Below, one piece after another: positions 48,550 to 56,513 of a stretch of 64,000 bases of DNA. Every line of letters starts with the position of its first letter. The stretch's first letter is position 1. The notes under the pieces were generated by a model. The model ran no database searches and was not told the origin of the DNA. It was given only the letters and a program-made list of their open reading frames with translations. Source of the DNA: Granulicella arctica (lineage in GTDB: Bacteria > Acidobacteriota > Terriglobia > Terriglobales > Acidobacteriaceae); assembly GCF_013410065.1 (NCBI RefSeq), contig NZ_JACCCW010000002.1, positions 1,364,001-1,428,000 of the forward strand, read 5' to 3'. Both the position numbers and the translations under genes were made by a program.

Positions 48550-49767
48550 TCAGACTGGCGTGTGCTCGGGTTCCACCCTCCGAAAGATCGCGCCATATAG
48601 GATTGCGATTCCGCATAGGGGTGATAGCGCACCGAGGAAACATACAGCGTCAAAACTATGGTGATCTACCCAGGAACCGATCAAGGGGGAGATGACTGTC
48701 TGCATCAAACCGTAGCTGGCTGTCAAAAGAGAGAAAACAAAGCTGGCATGAGAGGTGCCGAAGAGATCCAGCGCCATTGCGTAGATGTTGATGCTAATAC
48801 AGAGAGTACAGAAAAAACTCATACCAATTGCTGCGGTTGCCCAGCCTGCGCCTGGCAAAACGGGAATTGTCGCCGTAAGCAATAGACCAAGGGCGGCCCA
48901 GAAACACACATTAAAACGTGCGTTCTGTACGGGAGTTCCCTTTCGCGCGGCCTGCATTGCGAACCACCCACCTGAAATTCCACCAAGCATAGCGAGGATT
49001 GGAGGAATCCATGCGAAATGCAGGTTAGCGGCGGTCGTAGACAAACCACGCTCACGCACCAGATACACCGTGGTCCAGTTGGTCCAAAGACTATAGAGAG
49101 GCATAAGAAGCAAACTGGCAATGACCAGCGCCCAAAGGCCCGGTTCACGGAGGAGCCGCTTGATTCCCCTTTCAGCGCTTTGAGAAAGAAGAACCTGGGC
49201 TTCATTCCGCGGCGTTGCCGACATCCACAGCCAAAGTGGAATCCAGAGCAATCCTAGTATCCCTGCTACCAGGAAGGTACTTTGCCAGCCGTACTTTGTT
49301 GTAAGACCGCCCGCCAGTAGAGTCGCACTGACAGCACCGATGGTAAGCGCTATCTGTGTCGCGGCGGTTCCCATACTTCTTTCGGGTGGGCTTAGGTAGG
49401 TAGCGTAGACCTTCGCCACTGCCGGTAGTGACGCAGACTCGGCGCACCCGAGCAAGATCCGGCATGCGATTAGAGCGTGAAAGTTGAGTGCGAATGCAGT
49501 CGCTATTCCAAAAGCTGACCATAGCGCCAGCGCAATCACAGCGACTCTCGTGAACCCGAACCTGTCCACTAAGAGGCCAGAGACAGGTGCGCAAACGCCG
49601 TAGGCGATAGAAAAACCGGCCACGATGGTGCCGTATTGGGCATTTGTTACATGGAGTTGTGCCTGGAGGATCGGCCACACTGCGGCTAGCAGATTGCGGT
49701 CAAGCGCGGTAACGCTCAACGATAAAGCAAAGATCGTGACGATCAGGGCACGATGACGATGAATCAT
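48550..49767 (-). CDS. MFS transporter, anion:cation symporter-like
   Basis: 405 residues with twelve predicted membrane segments. The first contains ALIVTIFALSLSVTALDRNL, and the loop after segment 2, VSGLLVDRFGFTRVAVIAL, carries the MFS motif (DRFGFxR). The central loop (NEAQVLLSQSAERGIKRLLR) separates the two six-helix halves. The overall pattern fits the ACS group (sugar-acid and organic-anion transporters). The ATG at 49767 is preferred; an in-frame TTG at 49797 has only AAGG downstream of it. No copy of the LacI operator lies upstream, so it seems separate from the purine regulon. Substrate unknown. Confidence 0.82.
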   Translation of the reverse strand: MIHRHRALIVTIFALSLSVTALDRNLLAAVWPILQAQLHVTNAQYGTIVAGFSIAYGVCAPVSGLLVDRFGFTRVAVIALALWSAFGIATAFALNFHALIACRILLGCAESASLPAVAKVYATYLSPPERSMGTAATQIALTIGAVSATLLAGGLTTKYGWQSTFLVAGILGLLWIPLWLWMSATPRNEAQVLLSQSAERGIKRLLREPGLWALVIASLLLMPLYSLWTNWTTVYLVRERGLSTTAANLHFAWIPPILAMLGGISGGWFAMQAARKGTPVQNARFNVCFWAALGLLLTATIPVLPGAGWATAAIGMSFFCTLCISINIYAMALDLFGTSHASFVFSLLTASYGLMQTVISPLIGSWVDHHSFDAVCFLGALSPLCGIAILYGAIFRRVEPEHTPV

Positions 49768-49898
49768 GAAACGGTCAATCCCTTCGGAGATGTGCAATTG
49801 ACGAGCTATACGTTACGCAGGGAAGATTCCCAGGTTATGGCAGACGGCTGTATGACTCCGACTCTAGAACAAAGGGTCTTTCGTCGACTTGAGCATGA

Positions 49899-50189
49899 CT
49901 AGAGCGACTTCGGTCCAATCTTTGCCAGGTACTTTAGGTAAGCGGCAAACCTGTCTGGCACGACGCGGTAGTAAACATTCAGACCATCTTTTCGGGAAGT
50001 AATTAACCCAATATCTGTCAATACTTTCAGATGGTGCGAGAGGGTGGGTGCGGAGATGACGTGTTTGGCATGCATCTCTCCACAAAACAGCTCGTCACGT
50101 TGTGCAATTTGCGTATAAATGGCGAGGCGGTTCGGGTCCCCCAAGGCCTTTCCGATCTGCGCAACCTCTTCATCCGTCATCTTTTGCAT
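49899..50189 (-). CDS. ArsR family winged-helix regulator
   Basis: 96 residues, a single winged helix-turn-helix: VAQIGKALGDPNRLAIYTQI, CGEMHAKHVISAPTLSHHLK (recognition helix APTLSHHLKVL) and ITSRKDGLNVYYRVVPD. Only one cysteine (in FCGEM) is seen, so the classical ELCVCDLC arsenic site is absent and the inducer need not be a metal. It is divergent from the RND operon, with a perfect ATCGAA/TTCGAT dyad between them. It likely represses the efflux genes. The start at 50189 is the only ATG that fits. Confidence 0.87.
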   Translation of the reverse strand: MQKMTDEEVAQIGKALGDPNRLAIYTQIAQRDELFCGEMHAKHVISAPTLSHHLKVLTDIGLITSRKDGLNVYYRVVPDRFAAYLKYLAKIGPKSL

Positions 50190-50239
50190 ATTGAATTAAG
50201 CGCATCGATCATGTTTGGCAAGATTGAATAGATTTCTGA

Positions 50240-50255
50240 ATCGAACTATTTCGAT
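50240..50255. promoter_or_regulatory. Dyad ATCGAA-ctat-TTCGAT in the arsR / RND promoter
   Basis: A perfect 6-base inverted repeat with a 4-base spacer in the 115-base divergent region, 50 bases upstream of both starts. It is the best candidate for the ArsR operator; no other dyad of this quality was seen there. Confidence 0.5.
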
Positions 50256-50304
50256 GCCCATCTAAGTATATGCCGACCCTTGAAGCGACTGCTGGAGAGA
50301 TCAA

Positions 50305-53300
50305 ATGTGGATAGTACGACTTGCGCTAAACAAACCTTACACCTTCATAGTAGCTTCGATCCTGATTCTGGTTCTGGGCTTCTCGGCGATCGCCACGACG
50401 CCGACGGATATCTTTCCGAATATCGATATTCCTGTCGTTACCGTGATCTGGTCGTATTCGGGCCTGCCCGCGAAGGAGATGGAGCAGCGGGTTACGACCT
50501 TTAGCGAGTTCGTCATGGCAGTTGTGAATGACGTGAAGTCTATCGACTCACAGACGGTCAACGGCGCTAGTGTCATCAAGATCTCGTTCCAACCGCAGGT
50601 GCGCATCGATGCTGCCATGTCCCAGGTCGGCGCGGCAGTCAACTCCATCCGATTCCGAATGCCACCAGGCGTAAATCCGCCCTGGATATTGCGCTTCAGC
50701 GCATCGACGGTACCGATTATTCAGCTATCCCTTTCGAGCGATACGTTGTCTGAGTCGGAGATTTACGACTATGGCTTGTTCCGTGTTCGCCAGCAGTTGA
50801 CAACGGTTCCCGGAACTCTGCTGCCAACACCGTATGGCGGTGTTGCCCGCCAGATCATGGTGGACCTCGATCAGAATGCGCTGCTGGCGAAGGGCATTAC
50901 GCCCATTGATGTGACCGCAGCCATCAATGCACAGAATGTTACGCTTCCATCCGGCACGGCGAAGGTGGACACGCGCGAATATACGGTCAGCACGAACTCA
51001 AGCCCCGCAGATGCCTTGATGTTGAACGATGTGCCCATCAAGACGGTGGACGGAAAGCTTGTCTACATGCGAGATGTAGCACACGTACGGGACGGTTGGT
51101 CAGTGCAGCAGAATGTGGCTCGTGCCAACGGCAAGCCGGCTGCACTGCTCACCATCATGAAGACGGGTTCGGTCTCGACGCTCGACATCGTCAATCAAAT
51201 CAAGAACGACGTGCTGCCGGGCTCACGCGCCGCTGCTCCGAAGGGCTTAAAGATCACAGAACTTTTCGACCAGTCGATTTTCGTGAAGGCCTCCATCATC
51301 GGCGTTCTCCGCGAAGGGGTTATAGCGGCGAGCCTTACCGCACTGATGATCCTGCTCTTTTTGGGTAGCTGGCGTAGCACGCTCATCATTGCGATCTCGA
51401 TTCCACTCTCGATTCTCAGCTCTATCATTGTGTTGAGCGCGATGGGTGAGACTATGAATACCATGACGCTTGGCGGCCTCGCGCTGGCCATCGGCATTCT
51501 GGTGGACGATGCAACGGTCACCATCGAAAATATCCATCGGCACATGCACTCGCAGCCGTTGAAGGAAGCTGTGCTCATCGGCGCTGCCGAGATTGCGACG
51601 CCGACGCTGGTCTCTACCCTTACTATCTGCATTGTGTTCGTATCGGTTGTCTTCCTCACCGGACCGGCGAAGTTCCTCTTCACGCCGATGGCACTGGCCG
51701 TTGTCTTCGCTATGCTTGCTTCCTATGTTCTTTCGAGAACGTTGGTCCCAGTGCTGGTTAACTTCATGTTAGGCGCAGAGCACACCTTTGAAGGCGAGAC
51801 TGACTTCGAAGCTGGTGTGCCGGCGAAGCGCTCCATCTTCGGGCATATCAACGATCGGTTCAATGACGGCTACTTCTGGGTGCAGGAGCGATACACCCAC
51901 GCGCTACGGTCCGTGTTGCACCATCGCAAGTCTGCCCTCATTGCATCGATTGCGATTATGGCTACTGCGTTTGTTCTGTTGCCATTTGTCGGCAGAGATT
52001 TCTTTCCATCTGTGGATGCTGGACAGATCAAACTGCACATCCGTGCACAGCCAGGAACTCGCATTGAGACTACCAAAGTGCTCTTCAGCCAGGTGGAAGA
52101 CCAGGTTCGCAAGATCATCCCAGCGAATGAAGTTGACCTGATTATGGACAATATCGGGCTTACGCCGGAGACATTCAACTATGCCTTCGGCGACGGTGCG
52201 ACCATCAGTAGCTCTGACGGCGAGGTGTTGATCGCGCTCAACGCAAAGCACCACGGTCCTACAGAGAAGTACATGAAGCAGATGCGTTCGCAACTACAGC
52301 AGCAATTTCCTGACCTGACTTTCTTCTTCCAACCCGCGGATATGGTGACGCAGATCCTCAACTTCGGACTGCCCGCGCCGATTGACGTGCAGGTGCAGGG
52401 CTACGATCCCGGCAACTATGAGATCGCGCGTCGTCTGCGAGAGCGTGTGGCCACAGTCCCTGGAGCGGTCGATGTGCATATGCATCAGGTAGTCAACGCA
52501 CCCGATCTTCACCTCGACATCGACCGGGTGCGAGCCGCACAGTTTGGCCTGACGCAGCAAGACGTAGCTAACAGCCTCTACATATCGCTTAGCTCCAGCG
52601 CCGCGGTGCAGCCCAACTTCTGGCTCGATCCGAAGATGGGAATCACATACACCGTTGCCGCACAGACACCGCAGTACAGCATCGATTCAATCAATGCTCT
52701 GCAAAATACGCCGATCCCTATCCATACACTCAGCAACCGCACTGAGGTCCTTGGCAATATGGCGACACTGACTCCCGCCGTAATGCCCGCGGTCATCAAT
52801 CATCACAATGGTGCGCCAGTCTTCGACATTTACGCCAATACTCAGGATGACGATCTCGGCTCGGTCGCAGCGAAGATCAACCGCATCGTCAAGGAAGAGA
52901 GCAAAGCTTTGCCTCCGGGAACGAAGATTGTCGTGCGCGGCCAGGTAGAGAGCATGAACGAAGCCTTCAACCGACTCGGCATCGGGCTCGCATTTGCGGC
53001 GCTGCTGGTCTACCTGCTGATGGTGGTCAACTATCAGAGCTGGCTCGATCCTTTCATCATTATCTGTGCACTACCGGGAGCCTTCACCGGTATCGTATGG
53101 GCGCTGTTCCTCACGCAGACAACCTTCAACGTTCCCAGTCTGATGGGTGCCATCATGTCGATCGGCGTAGCGACCGCAAACTCGATCCTGCTGGTCACCT
53201 TCGCCAATGAGCTTCGTGCGACAGGCATGGCACCCTTTGAGGCAGCAGTGACGGCGGGCTACACGCGCCTACGCCCGATCATTATGACGGCCTTCGCCAT

Positions 53301-53481
53301 GATCATCGGCATGCTACCGATGGCGCTGGGCATCGGTGAAGGCGGCGAGCAGAATGCGCCGCTGGCACGCGCCGTGATCGGCGGTCTCAGCGTGGCCACC
53401 TTCGCCACGCTCTTCTTCGTCCCTTTGATGTTCACGTTGATCCACGGAAGAAATGAAAACACCTCACAGGAGGCCATATGA
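50305..53481 (+). CDS. RND efflux transporter, AcrB/HAE1-type inner-membrane pump
   Basis: 1058 residues, normal for HAE1-type proton-driven drug pumps. A first membrane helix (KPYTFIVASILILVLGFSAI) is followed by porter subdomains, then a helix block with GILVDDATVTIENIHRHMH (proton-relay aspartates), another large loop, and the second block with GVATANSILLVTFANELRA. The C-terminal stretch GMLPMALGIGEGGEQNAPLA is family-typical. The stop overlaps the membrane-fusion gene start (ATGA). It is divergent from arsR. The substrate is not visible from sequence; the porter is less like heavy-metal CusA, since a methionine triad is not evident. Confidence 0.93.
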   Translation: MWIVRLALNKPYTFIVASILILVLGFSAIATTPTDIFPNIDIPVVTVIWSYSGLPAKEMEQRVTTFSEFVMAVVNDVKSIDSQTVNGASVIKISFQPQVRIDAAMSQVGAAVNSIRFRMPPGVNPPWILRFSASTVPIIQLSLSSDTLSESEIYDYGLFRVRQQLTTVPGTLLPTPYGGVARQIMVDLDQNALLAKGITPIDVTAAINAQNVTLPSGTAKVDTREYTVSTNSSPADALMLNDVPIKTVDGKLVYMRDVAHVRDGWSVQQNVARANGKPAALLTIMKTGSVSTLDIVNQIKNDVLPGSRAAAPKGLKITELFDQSIFVKASIIGVLREGVIAASLTALMILLFLGSWRSTLIIAISIPLSILSSIIVLSAMGETMNTMTLGGLALAIGILVDDATVTIENIHRHMHSQPLKEAVLIGAAEIATPTLVSTLTICIVFVSVVFLTGPAKFLFTPMALAVVFAMLASYVLSRTLVPVLVNFMLGAEHTFEGETDFEAGVPAKRSIFGHINDRFNDGYFWVQERYTHALRSVLHHRKSALIASIAIMATAFVLLPFVGRDFFPSVDAGQIKLHIRAQPGTRIETTKVLFSQVEDQVRKIIPANEVDLIMDNIGLTPETFNYAFGDGATISSSDGEVLIALNAKHHGPTEKYMKQMRSQLQQQFPDLTFFFQPADMVTQILNFGLPAPIDVQVQGYDPGNYEIARRLRERVATVPGAVDVHMHQVVNAPDLHLDIDRVRAAQFGLTQQDVANSLYISLSSSAAVQPNFWLDPKMGITYTVAAQTPQYSIDSINALQNTPIPIHTLSNRTEVLGNMATLTPAVMPAVINHHNGAPVFDIYANTQDDDLGSVAAKINRIVKEESKALPPGTKIVVRGQVESMNEAFNRLGIGLAFAALLVYLLMVVNYQSWLDPFIIICALPGAFTGIVWALFLTQTTFNVPSLMGAIMSIGVATANSILLVTFANELRATGMAPFEAAVTAGYTRLRPIIMTAFAMIIGMLPMALGIGEGGEQNAPLARAVIGGLSVATFATLFFVPLMFTLIHGRNENTSQEAI

Positions 53482-54734
53482 CGCAACAGACCAAAGCAAC
53501 CATGATCGAGCAGAAGCAGAAGCTCGGTTCCGGAAGAACCATGATCAGAGTGGCTGGCGCAGGAGCGTTGCTCATCGCGCTTGTAGCTCTCGGCACTGTG
53601 CCTCGTTTAGCGCGTCAGCGAGAGGCACTTGCCGCAGTGCGTGAGTCGCCTATTACCCACCCGGTGGTCACGACGATTCATCCAAAGCAGGGAGAGCCAA
53701 CTTCGACGTTGCTTCTGCCAGGCAACATCGAACCGCTCTACACCGCCGCCGTCTATGCGCGGACAGAGGGTTATCTTGAGCGCAGGAATGTCGACATCGG
53801 CGCGAAGGTAAAGGCTGGCCAGGTGCTGGCCGTCGTCTCGTCGCCCGAGGTCGACCAGCAGTTGCTTCAGGCGCGGGCGACCCTGGCACAGTCAGATGCA
53901 TCACTCCAGCAGGCTAAAGCGGCTCTCGAGCAAGCAAAGGCCAATGCTGAGTTGACTCGCCTTACCAAAGAGCGGGACCTTCCGCTGGGCGAGCAACATG
54001 CCATCTCACAGCAGATCGTGGATGAAGCGGTGCAGTCCCACAATGCTCGTGTCGCCGATGTCGCGGCAGCCGAAGCGAACATTACAGCCGCGCAAGCCAA
54101 CGTGGCTGCGAATCACGCCAATGTTGCCAGGCTGCTTCAGTTGCAGAGCTTCGAACAGATAGTCGCTCCGTTCGACGGCGTCATCACGGCGCGAAATGTG
54201 GAGCGTGGTGACCTTATCAGCACGGGCAGCTCCGCCGTCGGAAAGCCGCTCTTCAACATCGCGCAGAGTGACACACTGCGCATTCAGATCGATGTGCCGC
54301 AGTCCGATGCAGTCAATATTCAAGATGGACAAAAGGCTTCCATCAACGTCAAAGAGCGCCTCGGCCGCGAGTACGCCGGAACCGTTGTGCGCAGCGCCGG
54401 CTCGCTCGACAGCGCGGCACGCACCATGTTGACCGAGGTGCAGATCGATAACCGCGATGGCTCTCTGCTGCCTGGCATGTATGCGCAGGTAAAGTTCACG
54501 CTCGCCGAACCACGCACGTCGCTCATCATTCCCACCAGCTCGCTGGTGATCGACCACAGCGGCATGCACGTCGTCACCGTGGAGGGCAACCGGAAGCTTC
54601 ACTTCATCCCAGTTGTGATTGGCAAGGACATGGGAACGCAGGTCGAGATACTGCGTGGGATTCAAAGCTCCGACGCGCTCGTGGCAAGTCCCAGCGACCT
54701 GCTCCACGATGGGCAGGATGTTGAAATCCGCTGA
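53478..54734 (+). CDS. RND periplasmic adaptor (membrane fusion protein)
   Basis: 418 residues. An N-terminal membrane segment (IRVAGAGALLIALVALGTVP) anchors a HlyD-type adaptor: lipoyl half LPGNIEPLYTAAVYARTEGY, GAKVKAGQVLAVVSSPEVD, a long alpha-helical hairpin rich in Ala, Gln and Asn (about residues 120-230), second lipoyl half VAPFDGVITARNVERGD, and a beta-barrel with SIINVKERLGREYAG-type stretch ending in SDLLHDGQDVEIR. It bridges the pump and the outer-membrane channel. Its start overlaps the pump gene stop by 4 bases. An AGGAGG lies upstream inside the pump gene. Confidence 0.92.
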   Translation: MTQQTKATMIEQKQKLGSGRTMIRVAGAGALLIALVALGTVPRLARQREALAAVRESPITHPVVTTIHPKQGEPTSTLLLPGNIEPLYTAAVYARTEGYLERRNVDIGAKVKAGQVLAVVSSPEVDQQLLQARATLAQSDASLQQAKAALEQAKANAELTRLTKERDLPLGEQHAISQQIVDEAVQSHNARVADVAAAEANITAAQANVAANHANVARLLQLQSFEQIVAPFDGVITARNVERGDLISTGSSAVGKPLFNIAQSDTLRIQIDVPQSDAVNIQDGQKASINVKERLGREYAGTVVRSAGSLDSAARTMLTEVQIDNRDGSLLPGMYAQVKFTLAEPRTSLIIPTSSLVIDHSGMHVVTVEGNRKLHFIPVVIGKDMGTQVEILRGIQSSDALVASPSDLLHDGQDVEIR

Positions 54735-54775
54735 GCGGTGGCGATTGAGCGCAGTAAAGGAAGGACGGTTCTAGT

Positions 54776-56227
54776 ATGTCTGCAACTCTGGTTGTGAAGC
54801 GTGTTGAACAACTCGTTGGCGGTGCTCTCATTGCGCTCATCATGTCGATGACGGTTGGCTGTAAGGTAGGCCCTGACTACAAACGGCCGACGGTCAACAT
54901 GCCCGAAAGCTACCGTCAGACGCTCGCTCCCGACATCGCATCTGCCTCGCCGACGTCTTCCATCGCCGACGAGAAGTGGCCGATGATATTTCAGGATTCC
55001 GCTTTGCAGCGCCTGATCCAGGAAGCGCTCGCCAACAATCTGGATCTGCATATCGCGGCGCAACGAGTGCTTGAGGCCCAGGCGCAGGTCGGCATCGCAC
55101 GGTCGCAACAGCTGCCTTCTATCAGCGGCAGCGTCGGTTACAGCGCGCTTCAGATTCCTACGTCACTGGCTGGTACCAAGAACGATGGCGCACCGGCGAA
55201 CTCCTTCTATCGCGGTGGTGGTCCGAGTGCATCAGCCGCGTGGAACCTCGATTTCTGGGGGCTCTATCGCCGCCAGAGCGAAGCTGCACGCGCCGACCTT
55301 CTGGCCAGCGAGTGGGGCCAACGCGCTACACGCACGACGCTGATCCAGAGCGTTGCCGAGGCATACTTCAACCTCCGCAGCCTCGATGCGCAGATGGCAA
55401 TCACCGAGAGCACTATCAAGGCCCGCAAAGACTCTTTGCAGCTGACGCAGGCTCTTGAGCAGGGCGGAGCCGGATCGCTTGCCGATGTGCGACAAGCGGA
55501 GGAGCTGCTTCATGCGGCTCAGGCAAACCTGCCTGAGCTGCGCCGCCAGATTGTCATTCAGGAAAACACGATCAGCGTCCTACTGGGTCACAATCCTGAA
55601 GGTATCGATCGCGGGTTGCCGGTCGAAGAACAGCCCCATCCTCAGCAGATACCAACAGGCGTCCCCTCGCAGCTCCTCGAAAGACGTCCCGATGTGCAGC
55701 AGGCAGAAGCTAAGCTTGCTGCGGCGAACGCTCGTATTGGTGTAGCCCGGGCGCAGTACTTTCCGCAGATATCCCTCACTAGTCTGGGAGGCGCGGCGAG
55801 CAACCAGTTGAATGCAATCGCGACTGGACCGAATGCCTATTGGTACGCGGCTGGCTCTATCTCAGAGCCGATCTTCGACGGCGGCCGGATCCGCAGTAAC
55901 TATCGTCTGTCGAAGGCACAGGAGCAGGAGATGTTGCTCGAATATCAGAAGACCATTCTGAACTCTCTCAAAGATGTCTCGAACTCACTCGTCTCCTATA
56001 AAGAAACACGGGAACGGCGTGAAGAACAATCGGAACAGGTGAAGTCAGCGGCAGACGCAGTGCGTCTGGCCCGATTGCGGTACTCCGGGGGGAACACCAG
56101 TTACCTTGAGGTGCTCACGACGGACACTGATCTCTACTCCGCACAGTTACTGCTCGCCCAGGCACAACAGCAGGAAGCCGCCTCTCTCGTGCTGGTTTAT
56201 GCGGCACTTGGCGGAGGATGGCAGTAA
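54776..56227 (+). CDS. RND outer-membrane efflux lipoprotein (NodT/OprM-type)
   Basis: 483 residues. A signal sequence ends in SMTVGCKVGPDYKRP, so the Cys is the lipidated residue and GPDYxxP is the NodT signature. Two TolC-like repeats follow, including RLIQEALANNLDLHIAAQRV, AWNLDFWGLYRRQSEA and LERRPDVQQAEAKLAAANAR (the LxxRPD motif), then FPQISLTSLGG. AGGAAGG lies upstream of the ATG, 42 bases after the adaptor gene. It completes the tripartite pump. The gene ends beside a transposase remnant. Confidence 0.92.
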   Translation: MSATLVVKRVEQLVGGALIALIMSMTVGCKVGPDYKRPTVNMPESYRQTLAPDIASASPTSSIADEKWPMIFQDSALQRLIQEALANNLDLHIAAQRVLEAQAQVGIARSQQLPSISGSVGYSALQIPTSLAGTKNDGAPANSFYRGGGPSASAAWNLDFWGLYRRQSEAARADLLASEWGQRATRTTLIQSVAEAYFNLRSLDAQMAITESTIKARKDSLQLTQALEQGGAGSLADVRQAEELLHAAQANLPELRRQIVIQENTISVLLGHNPEGIDRGLPVEEQPHPQQIPTGVPSQLLERRPDVQQAEAKLAAANARIGVARAQYFPQISLTSLGGAASNQLNAIATGPNAYWYAAGSISEPIFDGGRIRSNYRLSKAQEQEMLLEYQKTILNSLKDVSNSLVSYKETRERREEQSEQVKSAADAVRLARLRYSGGNTSYLEVLTTDTDLYSAQLLLAQAQQQEAASLVLVYAALGGGWQ

Positions 56228-56299
56228 CCTCGGTTGCTAACGAGACAGCGCACGAGGTTGCCTACACGATCACATTCGCGGCAGATGGGAGGCACTCGC

Positions 56300-56500
56300 A
56301 TACAACGGATCCTGGGGATCGGACGACCGTCGCTAAAGCCATCGTCACTGCGATTGGGAACGGAGCTGCCTTCTGCAAAAGGAGAGTTAGCAGCATGGCT
56401 CGGCGTCGTGCCGCGCCAGTGCCCCGCCGGAGGCGAGGCAGCTCGGTATCAGAAGCGCGGCAACATCTACCTGCGCATCGGCGATCGTGCAACAGCTAAG
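56300..56500 (+). pseudogene. IS110-family transposase remnant (C-terminal domain, frameshifted)
   Basis: Pieces of the IS110 (Transposase_20) C-terminal domain can be read across two frames: RILGIG, then TTVAKAIVTAIGNGAAFCK in a second frame, then GELAAWLGVVPRQCPAGGEA and YQKRGNIYLRI back in the first. This order is the usual one (GxGxxTA, AAWLGLVPRQ, ISKRGNxYLR). The N-terminal DEDD catalytic part is absent, and no inverted ends were found. It lies between the efflux operon and the ADOP permease gene and is clearly inactive. Confidence 0.7.
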
Positions 56501-56513
56501 AACTCGGACTCGA

